Source: Sinorhizobium terangae
Lineage (GTDB): Bacteria; Pseudomonadota; Alphaproteobacteria; Rhizobiales; Rhizobiaceae
Assembly (NCBI RefSeq): GCF_009601505.1
Contig: NZ_WITC01000019.1
Coordinates: 20,599 to 84,598, forward strand
Direction: 5' to 3'
Length of the DNA stretch: 64,000 nt
Made by a program: the position numbers and the translations under genes. The number at the start of each line of letters is the position of its first letter. The first letter of the stretch is position 1. The notes beneath the pieces were generated by a model. The model was given only the letters and a program-made list of their open reading frames with translations. It had not been told where the DNA came from and did not search any database. This document shows, in pieces, positions 8,772 through 17,787 of this stretch.

Positions 8772-9840
8772 AGCCGAGCACCTCCGTGACCAGTCCGTTC
8801 TCGGTAAAGAAGCGTTCCGCCCTTCCCGACGTCTCGGCATCCGCCGCATAGGCGACCACGAGCGAGCCATAGGGCTTGCCGCCGATTTCGTCGATCGTTC
8901 CGGCAATGATATTGACCTCGGCACCGACCGACTTGATGAGCTGGGAAACCAGCGGCCGTTCCGCCGTCGCGCCGAAGAAGGTGAGGCGCACCACCGCACG
9001 ATCGCCAGCACTCGCGGCCGGCTTCAGCCCACGCGCGACCGCATCCGGCAACTTCGAGCCGGGCAGGCCGGAGAGAAGCGCCCGCGTCGTCTCGTGCTTC
9101 GGATGAGTGAAGACATCGAAAGTATGGCCGCGTTCGACGATCTCGCCCTTGTCGATAACGGCCACATCGGAGGTTACGGCTTTCACCACTTCCATCTCAT
9201 GGGTGATGAGGAGCACGGTCAGTCCCAGTTCGGCGTTGATGCGCTTCAACAGCTCGAGGATGGACTGCGTCGTTTCCGGGTCAAGCGCCGATGTCGCCTC
9301 GTCCGAAAGCAGCAGCTTCGGCTCGGTCGCAAGCGCACGGGCAATGCCGATGCGCTGTTTCTGGCCGCCCGAGAGTTCGGCCGGGTAGCGAGCGTGCTTG
9401 TCGGCGAGACCGACGAGGTCGAGAAGCGGCCGCACGCGCGCTTCGATGGCGCGGCGATCCACACCGGCAATCTCCAGCGGCAGGGCGACATTGCCGAAAA
9501 CAGTGCGCGAGGAGAGCAGGTTGAAGTGCTGGAAGATCATACCGACCGAACGCCGGAGATTGCGCAAGCCCGCCTCGTCAAGCGCACCGACATCGACGCC
9601 ATCGACGAGCACCTTGCCGCTCGACGGCTTCTCGAGGCCGTTCACCAGCCGGATCAGCGTCGATTTGCCAGCACCGGAGCGGCCGATAATGCCGGTAATG
9701 GAGCCTAGCCCGACGTCGAGGTCGACATTGTTGAGCGCGGTAAAGGCGCCACTTTCGCCGGACGCCGCAAAACGCTTGGAGACGCCCTGGAAGGCGACCG
9801 AGACGTCATCGGACGAAGGCTTGGGAACGGAAACGATCAT
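8761..9840 (-). CDS. metN: Methionine ABC transporter ATP-binding protein
   Basis: 359 residues. Walker [10 protein letters not shown] at 53-61, signature LSGGQKQ at 156-162, Walker [13 protein letters not shown] near 177, and the switch histidine in LLITHEM. The last 80 residues form the NIL (ACT-like) domain through which methionine inhibits the MetN transporter from inside. ATG 9840 gives the normal family length; the frame stays open upstream to 9984 without similarity. First gene of metNIQ. Confidence 0.94.
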   Translation of the reverse strand: MIVSVPKPSSDDVSVAFQGVSKRFAASGESGAFTALNNVDLDVGLGSITGIIGRSGAGKSTLIRLVNGLEKPSSGKVLVDGVDVGALDEAGLRNLRRSVGMIFQHFNLLSSRTVFGNVALPLEIAGVDRRAIEARVRPLLDLVGLADKHARYPAELSGGQKQRIGIARALATEPKLLLSDEATSALDPETTQSILELLKRINAELGLTVLLITHEMEVVKAVTSDVAVIDKGEIVERGHTFDVFTHPKHETTRALLSGLPGSKLPDAVARGLKPAASAGDRAVVRLTFFGATAERPLVSQLIKSVGAEVNIIAGTIDEIGGKPYGSLVVAYAADAETSGRAERFFTENGLVTEVLGYVA

Positions 9841-10222
9841 AGTCCGGTCACCCCCGAAGGAGGGAACTTGGCGATAGGATGAGGATACATGAAAGCTCTC
9901 GGAGGTTCGAAATTCTTGTCCCTGGCGTTGCCGGGACGGAAAATGCGTCGGGACGGACGAGCGCGGTTTTTTCCCGCACCTCACTTAATCAGGCCGACAT
10001 TCGACAACGCATTCGAAACACTGAGCAACTCTCTATCATCAGGCAACCGGTCAGTTCAACGCCGTTGCGAGCATGGCTGCCATGCCGCGCAATCTACATT
10101 TCTTATGGCTTTTGTCCGGCCGCTTTCACAGGCAAATTTTTCCGAAACGACAGGGCTGCGCGCAAAAGGTTGCTCTTTTGAGAAGAGGTCGAGGTTCGCC
10201 GCCGCTCCGCCCGATCGCAACC
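9841..10222. other. 382-bp intergenic region upstream of metN
   Basis: Holds the promoter and leader of metNIQ and the end of the beta-glucosidase transcript. I looked on the minus strand for SAM-I and SAM-II riboswitch consensus pieces and saw none. The only local structure is the short perfect hairpin GCATGGC-T-GCCATGC near 10071-10085. No convincing small gene. Confidence 0.4.
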
Positions 10223-11596
10223 TCACGCGCCCTTGTGGTTGCCCTTCGGGAACTGTTCTGCCAGTTCCTTATACCAGTGGCCGCTCTTCTTGACCGTGCG
10301 GACCTGCGTCTCGTAGTCGACATGGACGATACCGAAACGCATCCGGTAGCCCTCGGCCCATTCGAAATTGTCCATCAGGCTCCAGGCAAAATAGCCGCGC
10401 ATCGGATAGCCCTTGGCGATCAGATCGGCGGTGACCGACAGGTGGTCGGAGATGTAATCGAGCCGTGGCTGATCATCGACGACGCCGTTCTCGACACCCA
10501 TGTTATAGCAGGCGCCGTTCTCGGTGATGTAGCAGTCGGGCAGCGTGTAGCGGGCATTGAGCGTTTCGACAAGCGCGCCGAGCGCCGGGGCATAGACTTC
10601 CCAGCCAATATCCGTCTTCACGTCGCTGACCGGCTTGGCATTGACCGTTGCCGGATATTCTGCACCCTCGGACGGGTCATCGGAAACCCGCATCGGCGTG
10701 TAATAGTTGAGGCCCCACCAATCGAGCGGCTGCGAGATCGTTGCCATGTCGCCGTCTTCCGTCAGCGGCATACGATCGCCAAGCGCCGATAGGAAGCCTT
10801 CGGGATACTCACCCTTGAAGATCGGGCCGAAGAAGACGCCGTTGTGGAAGTCGAAAGCACGTTCGGCCGCGGCCTTGTCCTTGTCGCTGGTGCCGCCGGG
10901 ATAGACCGAATGAGCGTTGATGACGATGCCCGTCGGCAGGTTCGATCTCTCGGAACGGATCGCCTCGACGCCAAGGCCGTGGGCGAGATTGGTGAAATGG
11001 AGCGCGGCGAGCGCTGCATCCATGTTGCGCTCACCCGGCGCATGAACGCCATAGAGATGGCTGAGCCAAACCGAGCACCAGGGCTCGTTGAAGGTGGCGA
11101 CCGCATCGAGCCTGTCGCCGAGGCGGGCGATCACGGTCTTGGCATAGCGCTGGTAGGCGTAGGCGGTCGTGCGCGCCGTCCAGCCGCCGTCGCCCATTAG
11201 CGCGAGCGGCAGGTCCCAATGGTAAAGCGTCGCGAAGGCCTTGATGCCGCGCGTCTTCAGACCGTCGACAAGCCGGTCGTAGAAATCGAGTCCCTTCTCG
11301 TTGATCGGTCCGGTGCCTTCCGGAATGATGCGTGGCCAAGCGATCGAGAAGCGGTAGGCCTCGACGCCCAGGCTCTTGATAAGGTCGAGATCTTCTCCCA
11401 ACCGATTGTAATGATCGCAAGCAACGTCGCCGTTGTGGCGCTCGAAGACGCGGCCCGGCATGTTGGAGAAGGCATCCCAGATGGATGGCTTGCGTCCGTC
11501 CGCCTTGCTGGCGCCCTCGATCTGGAAGGAGGCGGTTGCTACTCCGAAGACAAAGTCACCGGGAAAGCGCTCTGCCAGCTTCTTGGCTTCGATCAT
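10223..11596 (-). CDS. bglA: GH1 family beta-glucosidase
   Basis: 457 residues, normal length for glycoside hydrolase family 1. N-terminal FVFGVATASFQIEGA is the GH1 signature. The acid/base glutamate is E171 in TFNEP and the nucleophile is E359 in YITENG; the aglycone-site WSLMDNFEWAEGY follows near 405-417. No signal peptide, so it is a cytosolic enzyme cleaving beta-glucosides or related disaccharides after uptake. Predicted to feed the neighbouring sugar genes, though none is in its transcript. Confidence 0.93.
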   Translation of the reverse strand: MIEAKKLAERFPGDFVFGVATASFQIEGASKADGRKPSIWDAFSNMPGRVFERHNGDVACDHYNRLGEDLDLIKSLGVEAYRFSIAWPRIIPEGTGPINEKGLDFYDRLVDGLKTRGIKAFATLYHWDLPLALMGDGGWTARTTAYAYQRYAKTVIARLGDRLDAVATFNEPWCSVWLSHLYGVHAPGERNMDAALAALHFTNLAHGLGVEAIRSERSNLPTGIVINAHSVYPGGTSDKDKAAAERAFDFHNGVFFGPIFKGEYPEGFLSALGDRMPLTEDGDMATISQPLDWWGLNYYTPMRVSDDPSEGAEYPATVNAKPVSDVKTDIGWEVYAPALGALVETLNARYTLPDCYITENGACYNMGVENGVVDDQPRLDYISDHLSVTADLIAKGYPMRGYFAWSLMDNFEWAEGYRMRFGIVHVDYETQVRTVKKSGHWYKELAEQFPKGNHKGA

Positions 11597-11657
11597 TGTT
11601 CAGCCTCGTGGTCTGCGCAGCCGTGCGCCGAAACCGGCGCTGCTGCACTTCATCGGG

Positions 11658-11706
11658 TAGAGCGGGGCCGATGGAAAACCGCACGCGCTTTTCCTTGATC
11701 CAGCTC
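11658..11706. repeat. Short palindromic repeat, family B (copy 1)
   Basis: AGAGCGGGGCC ... GGAAAACCGCACGCGCTTTTCC ... AGCTCT: the outer AGAGC/GCTCT arms and inner GGAAAA/TTTTCC arms pair. The same pattern recurs at 43157-43199 and, in the other orientation, at 25986-26036. Confidence 0.6.
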
Positions 11707-11754
11707 TCGTTTTCGAAGGTGGCCTAAACCCACACCAGCAAATGTCAACCCGCG

Positions 11755-11779
11755 AAAGGGGCAGGTTCCCCCCGCCCCT
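11755..11779 (-). terminator. Possible terminator after the Gfo/Idh/MocA gene
   Basis: On the minus strand AGGGGC and GCCCCT pair across 11 bases and are followed by TTTCG. It lies 18 bases past the stop of the oxidoreductase gene. The T-run is short, so confidence is moderate. Confidence 0.45.
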
Positions 11780-11796
11780 GACTTTGCCAGCCGACG

Positions 11797-12981
11797 TCAG
11801 ACTTTGATCCAGGCGCCGTTGCGCTTCGAGGACTGCACGCAGGCATCGACGAAGACCATACCTTTCATGCCGTCGTCGATCGTCGGATAGGTGACGGCCG
11901 CATCGACCTTCTCGCCCTTGCGCTTGGCGAAAATCGCCCGTGCGGCTTCCGAGTAGATATTGGCGAAACCTTCGAGGTACCCTTCCGGATGGCCGGAGGG
12001 GATGCGCGAAACGCGGGCGGCGGCCGGGCCCGCCCCGGCGCCGGCGCGCGTCAGCAGGCGTTTCGGTTCACCAAACGGCGTGTACCAGAGATAGTTCGGA
12101 TCCTTCTGCGTCCATTCGAGGCCGCCCTTGGTGCCGTAGACACGCACCATCAGGCCGTTCTCATGGCCGGGCGCTACCTGGCTGCACCAGAGCAAGCCCT
12201 TGGCGCGCGCGCCGTCCTTCGCCTTGAAACGCATCATCACATGGGCATTGTCGTCCAGTTGGCGTCCACCGACGAAGCTGTCGAGATCCGCGGAAAGTTC
12301 CTCGAGTTCGAGACCGGAAACGAAGCAGCCAAGGTTATAGGCATGGGTGCCGATGTCGCCGGTGGAGCCGCCGGCGCCGGAGCGGGCCGGATCGGTTCGC
12401 CAGGCCGCCTGCTTCTGGCCCGACTGCTCGATATTCTCGGTCAGCCAGTCCTGCGGATACTCCATCTGCACGAGCCGGACCGCGCCAATATCGCCGTTCG
12501 CCACCATTTCGCGCGCCTGGCGCACCATCGGATAGCCGGTATAGTTGTGCGTCAGCACGAATAGCGCATCACTTTCGTCCGCCGCCTTCTTGAGCTTTTT
12601 CGCATCGGCAAGGGTGGAAGTCAGTGGCTTGTCGCAAATGACGTGGATGCCGCGCTTCAGGAACTCCTTCGCGGCAGCGTAGTGGACATGGTTCGGGGTC
12701 ACGATTGCAACCGCCTCGATACCGTCCTTGAGCTTCGCCTCTCGGATCGCCATCTCCTTGAAATCCGAATAGACGCGCTTCGGATCGAGGCCCAGTTCAC
12801 GGCCGGAGGCTTGCGCCTTTTCCGGCGTCGACGACAGCGCGCCGGCCACCAACTCATAATGATCATCAAGCCTTGCCGCGATGCGGTGGACCGCGCCGAT
12901 AAAGGCGCCGGAACCGCCGCCAACCATGCCGAGCCGGATGCGCTTTTGACGACTTTCCGTGCTGCTTCCCTCAATTGCCAT
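11797..12981 (-). CDS. Gfo/Idh/MocA family NAD(P)-dependent sugar dehydrogenase
   Basis: 394 residues. N-terminal Rossmann fold with RLGMVGGGSGAFIG near 19-32, then AVAIVTPNHVHYAAA and the diagnostic CDKPL, in which the lysine is catalytic. The C-terminal half has the family's sheet domain (GDIGTHAYNLGCFVSGLE). Such enzymes oxidise sugars, inositols or sugar derivatives. It precedes nothing on its strand and follows a TIM-barrel isomerase gene, the common dehydrogenase-isomerase pairing of inositol or rare-sugar pathways. Start ATG 12981; upstream frame is repeat DNA. Substrate unknown. Confidence 0.88.
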   Translation of the reverse strand: MAIEGSSTESRQKRIRLGMVGGGSGAFIGAVHRIAARLDDHYELVAGALSSTPEKAQASGRELGLDPKRVYSDFKEMAIREAKLKDGIEAVAIVTPNHVHYAAAKEFLKRGIHVICDKPLTSTLADAKKLKKAADESDALFVLTHNYTGYPMVRQAREMVANGDIGAVRLVQMEYPQDWLTENIEQSGQKQAAWRTDPARSGAGGSTGDIGTHAYNLGCFVSGLELEELSADLDSFVGGRQLDDNAHVMMRFKAKDGARAKGLLWCSQVAPGHENGLMVRVYGTKGGLEWTQKDPNYLWYTPFGEPKRLLTRAGAGAGPAAARVSRIPSGHPEGYLEGFANIYSEAARAIFAKRKGEKVDAAVTYPTIDDGMKGMVFVDACVQSSKRNGAWIKV

Positions 12982-13015
12982 TCTGTTTTCCTCTCCTGAC
13001 CAGATTTGCTGTCGG

Positions 13016-13131
13016 GGATGCCCCCTCTGCCCTGCCGGGCATCTCCCCCACAAAGGGGGGAGATGAATCGCGGCGCTGCCGCGCCAAGCCCTCCCCCTTG
13101 TGGGGAGGGGTGGGGGAGGGGTCTTGTTTCC
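13016..13131. repeat. GC-rich nested palindromic repeat, family D (copy 1)
   Basis: GATGCCC/GGGCATC (13017-13043), ATCTCCCCC/GGGGGAGAT (13041-13064) and a CTCCCCC/GGGGAG-type unit (13089-13120) follow one another. The last part resembles the right half of the repeat at 62485-62532. It fills the gap between the isomerase and dehydrogenase genes. Confidence 0.6.
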
Positions 13132-14184
13132 TCAGATCCCCAACATCCGCCGGTTCGCCGCCTCGTCCGTTCCGCTGTCGGCGAAATCGTCGAAAGCCTT
13201 TTCCGTGACGCGGATGATGTGCGCCTTGACGAACTCAGCGCCTTCCCGTGCGCCGTCTTCCGGATGCTTCAGGCAGCACTCCCACTCGACGACGGCCCAG
13301 CCGGCAAAATCATTGGCGGCCATCTTCGAGAAGACCGCGCCGAAATCGACCTGGCCATCGCCAAGCGAGCGGAAGCGGCCGGCGCGCTTCACCCAGCCCT
13401 GATAGCCGCCATAGACACCCTGCCGGCCGGTGGGATTGAACTCCGCGTCCTTGACGTGGAACATGCGGATCCGGTCCTTGTAGATGTCGATATTGTCGAG
13501 ATAGTCCAGGCACTGCAGCACGTAGTGCGACGGATCGTAGAGCATGCAGGCGCGGGCGTGGTTGCCGGTACGTTCCAGAAACATCTCGTAGGTGATGCCG
13601 TCGTGGAGGTCCTCGCCCGGGTGAATTTCGTAGCAGACATCGACGCCGCAATCCTCGGCATGATCGAGGATCGGCTTCCATCGCCGGGCAAGCTCGTCGA
13701 AGGCGGCCTCAACGAGACCCGCGGGACGCTGCGGCCAGGGATAGACGAAGGGCCAGGCAAGCGCCCCGGAGAAACTCGCCATGGCATTCAGGCCGAGATT
13801 GCACGACGCCGTCAGCGCCATCTTCACCTGTTCCACCGCCCATTGCTGGCGCGCCTTCGGGTTGCCACGCACTTCCGGCGCGGCAAAGCCGTCGAAAGCC
13901 TCGTCATAGGCCGGGTGCACGGCGACCAACTGGCCCTGCAGATGGGTCGAGAGCTCGGTGATCTCGACGCCGTTGTCGCGCGCCTTTCCGGCGACCTCGT
14001 CGCAATAGGTCTTGGACTCGGCAGCCTTCCTCAGGTCGAACAGCCGTCCGTCCCAGCTTGGGATCTGCACGCCCTTGTAGCCGCAGTCGGCCGCCCATTT
14101 GGTAATCGAGTCCCAGGAATTGAACGGAGCCGTGTCACCGGCGAACTGCGCAAGAAAAAGCCCTGGGCCCTTGATGGTCTTCAT
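13132..14184 (-). CDS. Sugar phosphate isomerase/epimerase (xylose isomerase-like TIM barrel)
   Basis: 350 residues beginning MKTIKGPGLFLAQFAGD. It has the AP endonuclease 2/xylose isomerase-like barrel with metal-ligand regions DVCYEIHPGEDLHD and LYDPSHYVLQCLDYL, then RMFHVKDAEF and VVEWECCLKHPEDGA. Related proteins are annotated as sugar isomerases, inosose dehydratases or hydroxypyruvate isomerases. It is transcribed just ahead of the Gfo/Idh/MocA dehydrogenase, with a 150-base repeat-filled gap, and probably acts on the same substrate. ATG 14184 is used; the frame upstream has no similarity. Confidence 0.85.
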   Translation of the reverse strand: MKTIKGPGLFLAQFAGDTAPFNSWDSITKWAADCGYKGVQIPSWDGRLFDLRKAAESKTYCDEVAGKARDNGVEITELSTHLQGQLVAVHPAYDEAFDGFAAPEVRGNPKARQQWAVEQVKMALTASCNLGLNAMASFSGALAWPFVYPWPQRPAGLVEAAFDELARRWKPILDHAEDCGVDVCYEIHPGEDLHDGITYEMFLERTGNHARACMLYDPSHYVLQCLDYLDNIDIYKDRIRMFHVKDAEFNPTGRQGVYGGYQGWVKRAGRFRSLGDGQVDFGAVFSKMAANDFAGWAVVEWECCLKHPEDGAREGAEFVKAHIIRVTEKAFDDFADSGTDEAANRRMLGI

Positions 14185-14402
14185 CCCGATTTTCCTCCCT
14201 AGATCACGATTCCGGCCCGCATGACCGGTTGCTGGAAAAGGTGCGGCCGCACCCAATTTTCGCGATTGCTGATAGACCTGAAACGTTGCAGGAGGCAGAA
14301 GCTAACAGATTTTTCACGAGGGGCAATCCCGCTTCTCCATATCGTGCAAGCCGCATTTTCGGTCCTCGCCAAAGCGCATGGCCATGTATTCGAGTGAGAA
14401 GG

Positions 14403-14428
14403 TGGGCGCTCCGCAACAGGAGCGCCCA
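14403..14428 (-). terminator. Hairpin after xylA
   Basis: TGGGCGCTCC and GGAGCGCCCA form a perfect 10-bp stem with a 6-base loop, 13 bases past the xylA stop. On the minus strand it is followed by CCTTCTC, a poor T-run, so termination efficiency is uncertain. Confidence 0.6.
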
Positions 14429-14441
14429 TCGCTTGCAGCGG

Positions 14442-15752
14442 TCAGACGTAGCGGTTGACCACGTTCTCGAGGAGTTCCTGCTTGCCCGACTTCGGCTGTG
14501 GATTGAGGTCGGCCTTCAGCACCCAGGCCTCGATCTCGTCGAGCGAGAAACCGCCGTCGAGCATCTTCTTGGCCTCCGGCACGTTCCAGCCGGCATAGCG
14601 CTTTTCAAGCGGCGCCGAGAGCGCCTTGTCCTCGATCATCTTCGCCGCCGCCTTGAGACCGCGCGCGCAACAATCCATGCCGCCGATATGGCCGATCAGC
14701 AGGTCTTCCGGATCAAGCGACTGACGGCGGAGCTTAGCATCGAAATTGGTGCCGCCGGTCTTGAAGCCGCCGCCCGCGAGCACGTGGTAGTAAGCAAGCG
14801 CCATTTCCGGAACGTTGTTCGGGAACTGGTCGGTATCCCAGCCGGACTGGTAGTCGTTGCGGTTCATGTCGATCGAGCCGAAGATACCGAGCGCGTTGGC
14901 GAGCGCCAGCTCATGCTCGAAGGAGTGGCCGGCCAGAATCGCGTGGCCCTGCTCGATATTGACCTTCACCTCGTTCTCGAGGCCGTACTTCTTCAGGAAG
15001 CCATAGACCGTGGCGACGTCGAAATCGTACTGGTGCTTCGTCGGCTCCTGCGGCTTCGGCTCGATCAAGATCGTACCCTTGAAGCCGATCTTGTGCTTGT
15101 ACTCGACCACCAGGTTGACGAAGCGGCCGAGCTGGTCGAGTTCGCGCTTGAGATCGGTGTTAAGCAGCGTCTCGTAGCCTTCGCGTCCGCCCCAGAGAAC
15201 ATAGTTCTCGCCGCCGAGTTTCTGCGTCGCGTCGATGCAGGTCTTCACCGTTGCTGCGGCAAAGGCGAAAACGTCCGGATCCGGATTGGTCGCCGCACCC
15301 GACATGTAGCGCCGGTTCGAGAAGAGGTTCGCCGTGCCCCAGAGCAGCTTGACGCCGGTTTCGGTCTGCTTCTTCGCGAAATGGTCGACGATCTCGTTGA
15401 GGTTGCTGGTGTTCTCGGCGAAGTTTTTGCCCTCCGGTCGCACGTCCGCGTCGTGGAAGCAGTAAAACGGCACGCCGAGAAGCTGGAAGAACTCGAAGGC
15501 GACGTCGGCCTTCAGCTTCGCCGCATCCATCGTGTCCTTGAACCAGGGACGCTCGAATGTCTGGCCGCCGAAGGGATCGCCGCCCGGCCAGACGAAGGTG
15601 TGCCAATAGGCGACGGCAAAGCGAAGGTGATCCTCCATGCGCTTGCCGAGAACGATTTCGTCCGGATTGTAGTGGCGGAAGGCGAGCGGATTGCTGCTCT
15701 CCGGCCCCTCATATTTGATCTTCGCGATATCGCCGAAAAATCCCGTGCTCAC
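14442..15752 (-). CDS. xylA: Xylose isomerase
   Basis: 436 residues, the normal length of class II xylose isomerases, converting D-xylose to D-xylulose with Mg2+ or Mn2+. The active-site histidine region [10 protein letters not shown] is at 99-108 and metal ligands lie in [15 protein letters not shown] (229-243), [17 protein letters not shown] and SIDMNRND. The start is GTG 15752 ([11 protein letters not shown]), preceded by GAGAGGAGCAAGGTC, a good ribosome site; longer openings upstream lack similarity. It is separated from xylB by an oppositely oriented small gene, so xylA has its own promoter. Confidence 0.96.
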   Translation of the reverse strand: MSTGFFGDIAKIKYEGPESSNPLAFRHYNPDEIVLGKRMEDHLRFAVAYWHTFVWPGGDPFGGQTFERPWFKDTMDAAKLKADVAFEFFQLLGVPFYCFHDADVRPEGKNFAENTSNLNEIVDHFAKKQTETGVKLLWGTANLFSNRRYMSGAATNPDPDVFAFAAATVKTCIDATQKLGGENYVLWGGREGYETLLNTDLKRELDQLGRFVNLVVEYKHKIGFKGTILIEPKPQEPTKHQYDFDVATVYGFLKKYGLENEVKVNIEQGHAILAGHSFEHELALANALGIFGSIDMNRNDYQSGWDTDQFPNNVPEMALAYYHVLAGGGFKTGGTNFDAKLRRQSLDPEDLLIGHIGGMDCCARGLKAAAKMIEDKALSAPLEKRYAGWNVPEAKKMLDGGFSLDEIEAWVLKADLNPQPKSGKQELLENVVNRYV

Positions 15753-15885
15753 GACCTTGCTCCTCTCATGGATGATGGATCGCCGGCGCCAAGCGGCCCC
15801 GGCCATTACGTGGAAGGTAATTGGTTTCATTCCCTCGATCGCCGACAGTCGGCCCATCGAAACGCAAACCGAAGGGAAAATTCCG

Positions 15886-16245
15886 ATGCACGACCTCGAT
15901 CACATTGCCGAAGCCTATATTGCCGCCTGGAACGAGACCGATGCCGCAAAGCGCGGCCCGCTCGTCGAAAGGGCGTTCACGCCGGAGATCGGCTATCGCG
16001 ACCCGGTCATGCAGGGTGAGGGCCATGAGGCGATCAGTACGCTTATTGCCGGCGTGCAACACCAGTTCCCCGGCTTCCGCTTCGCCCTCAAGGGCAAACC
16101 GGACGGGTTCGCCGACACGATCCGCTTTTCCTGGACACTCGGGCCGAACGGAACCTCCGTCATCGAGGGCACGGATTTCGGCCTCATCGAGGATGGCCGG
16201 CTGAAACTGGTGACCGGCTTCCTCGACAAGATCCCGGCGCAATAG
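15886..16245 (+). CDS. SnoaL/NTF2-like small protein
   Basis: 119 residues starting [23 protein letters not shown], the helix of the NTF2-like/SnoaL fold, followed by [20 protein letters not shown] and strands [22 protein letters not shown]. Such proteins are small barrels that act as isomerases, hydrolases or ligand-binding domains; no reaction can be given. It lies on the plus strand between xylA and xylB on the minus strand, 133 bases from the xylA start, so it may share the xylA control region as a divergent gene. Confidence 0.75.
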   Translation: MHDLDHIAEAYIAAWNETDAAKRGPLVERAFTPEIGYRDPVMQGEGHEAISTLIAGVQHQFPGFRFALKGKPDGFADTIRFSWTLGPNGTSVIEGTDFGLIEDGRLKLVTGFLDKIPAQ

Positions 16246-16273
16246 GCGAGACTTGACCTGACACGCGACTTTG

Positions 16274-16293
16274 GCGGCGCACCCGTGCGCCGC
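16274..16293. terminator. Hairpin between convergent SnoaL-like gene and xylB
   Basis: GCGGCGCA and TGCGCCGC form a perfect 8-bp stem with loop CCCG, 28 bases past the SnoaL-like stop and 29 past the xylB stop. There is no T-run on either side. Confidence 0.4.
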
Positions 16294-16322
16294 TCGGTCG
16301 CTGCCGGATGTGCCGCGGCTGA

Positions 16323-17777
16323 TCATAGCGTCGCATCCCTGATCGCCGGATAGAGGCGACGATAACGCTGATAGGCATCCTCATAGGCCGAAACCAACGA
16401 CGCTTCCGGCGCGATTGTTTCGGCCGTTGCCGGTGCGAAGCAGGTTGCGACAGGATCGGCGCCGGTCGCAGCGATGAGCCCGAGCCGCGCGGCACCGAAA
16501 GCCGCACCGAAATCGCCGTCCGCCGGCAGGTCGACCGGCAGGCTGAGCGCCGTTGCGATCGACTTCAGCCAGTAGCGTGAGCGCGAACCGCCGCCGATCG
16601 CGGTCACGCGCTGGAGCTTCGTGCCGGCCGCGCGGAGCGCCTCCAGGCTGTCGCGGATGGCGAAGGAGACGCCTTCGAGCACCGCCTGCGTCAGCACCGC
16701 ACGCGAGCTTTCGTGGCCGAGTCCCGCAAAGGCGCCGCGGATCGCCGCATCATTGTGTGGCGTGCGCTCGCCGGAAAGATAGGGAAGGAACGTGACGGAG
16801 CCGGGCGCTTTCAGGACGTCGCCGAGTTCACTGGTGAGTTCTGCGGCACTCTTGCCGGTGACGCCCGAATGCCAGTTGAGCGCATCGGTCGCCGAGAGGA
16901 TGACACCCATCTGGTGCCAGGTGTTCGGCAGCGCGTGGCAGAAGGCATGGACTGCGCTTTCCGGATTGGGAAGGTAGCTCGCATTGGCGGCGAAAAGCAC
17001 GCCGGAAGTGCCGAGCGACACGAACGCTTGCCCCTCGGCGACCGTGCCCATGCCACAGGCAGAGGCCGCATTGTCGCCGGCGCCGCCGGCAACGACGACT
17101 CCCGCGCCCATACCCCAGCGGCTCGCAAGCTCCGGCCGGAGCGAGCCGGAGCTGTCCGTGCCCTCGACGAGATCCGGCATCTGCCGTTCTTCGAGATGGG
17201 TCGCCGCCAGGAGGCTCTCCGACCATTTGCGCTGACCCGTGTCGAGCCAGGATGTGCCGGCGGAATCGGACATTTCCGACATATGTTCGCCGGTCAGCCA
17301 CAGGCGGAGATAATCCTTGGGGAGCAGGACCCAGCGCACCTTGGTGAAAATTTCCGGCTCGTTCTCGCGCACCCAGGCGAGCTTCGGAGCGGTGAAACCC
17401 GGAAAAACGATATTGCCGGTCAGGGCACGGAACTGCGGGTCGCTGTCGAGGACCGCGGCCTGGCGGAAGCTGCGGGTATCGTTCCACAGAATGCAGGGAC
17501 GAAGCACCGCGTCATTCTCGTCGAGCAGCGTCGCGCCGTGCATCTGGCCGGAGAGGCCGATGCCGCGGACGGCGGCAAGCGCGTCCGGATGCGCCGTCTT
17601 GAGGCCGGCAATCGCCTCCTCCGTGGCGCGGATCCAGTCGGCCGGATCCTGCTCCGACCAGCCGGGATGCGGCCGGGAAACGTTGAGCGCTCCCGATGCC
17701 GAGCCGATGATCTTCTGCTCGCCATCGATCAGCATCGCCTTGACACCGGACGTGCCGAGATCCAGTCCGAGATACAT
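16323..17777 (-). CDS. xylB: Xylulokinase
   Basis: 484 residues of the FGGY carbohydrate kinase family. N-terminal LGLDLGTSGVKAMLIDGE is the phosphate-binding strand; GLSGQMHGATLLD near 77-89 is the XylB signature; the C-terminal ATPase motif is AIGGGSRSRYWLKSIA. It phosphorylates D-xylulose to xylulose-5-phosphate in the cytosol. It begins 10 bases after the LacI gene, so regulator and kinase form one transcript. Confidence 0.95.
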   Translation of the reverse strand: MYLGLDLGTSGVKAMLIDGEQKIIGSASGALNVSRPHPGWSEQDPADWIRATEEAIAGLKTAHPDALAAVRGIGLSGQMHGATLLDENDAVLRPCILWNDTRSFRQAAVLDSDPQFRALTGNIVFPGFTAPKLAWVRENEPEIFTKVRWVLLPKDYLRLWLTGEHMSEMSDSAGTSWLDTGQRKWSESLLAATHLEERQMPDLVEGTDSSGSLRPELASRWGMGAGVVVAGGAGDNAASACGMGTVAEGQAFVSLGTSGVLFAANASYLPNPESAVHAFCHALPNTWHQMGVILSATDALNWHSGVTGKSAAELTSELGDVLKAPGSVTFLPYLSGERTPHNDAAIRGAFAGLGHESSRAVLTQAVLEGVSFAIRDSLEALRAAGTKLQRVTAIGGGSRSRYWLKSIATALSLPVDLPADGDFGAAFGAARLGLIAATGADPVATCFAPATAETIAPEASLVSAYEDAYQRYRRLYPAIRDATL

Positions 17778-17787
17778 GGGTGTCCTC

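Noticed and set aside
9841..10222. SAM riboswitch upstream of metN
   Set aside because: Neither SAM-I nor SAM-II consensus pieces can be recognised on the minus strand, although a methionine transporter would be a sensible target.
14229..16019. 596-codon open frame on the plus strand opposite xylA
   Set aside because: It covers xylA entirely and carries no recognisable domain; only its last part coincides with the real SnoaL-like gene, in another frame.
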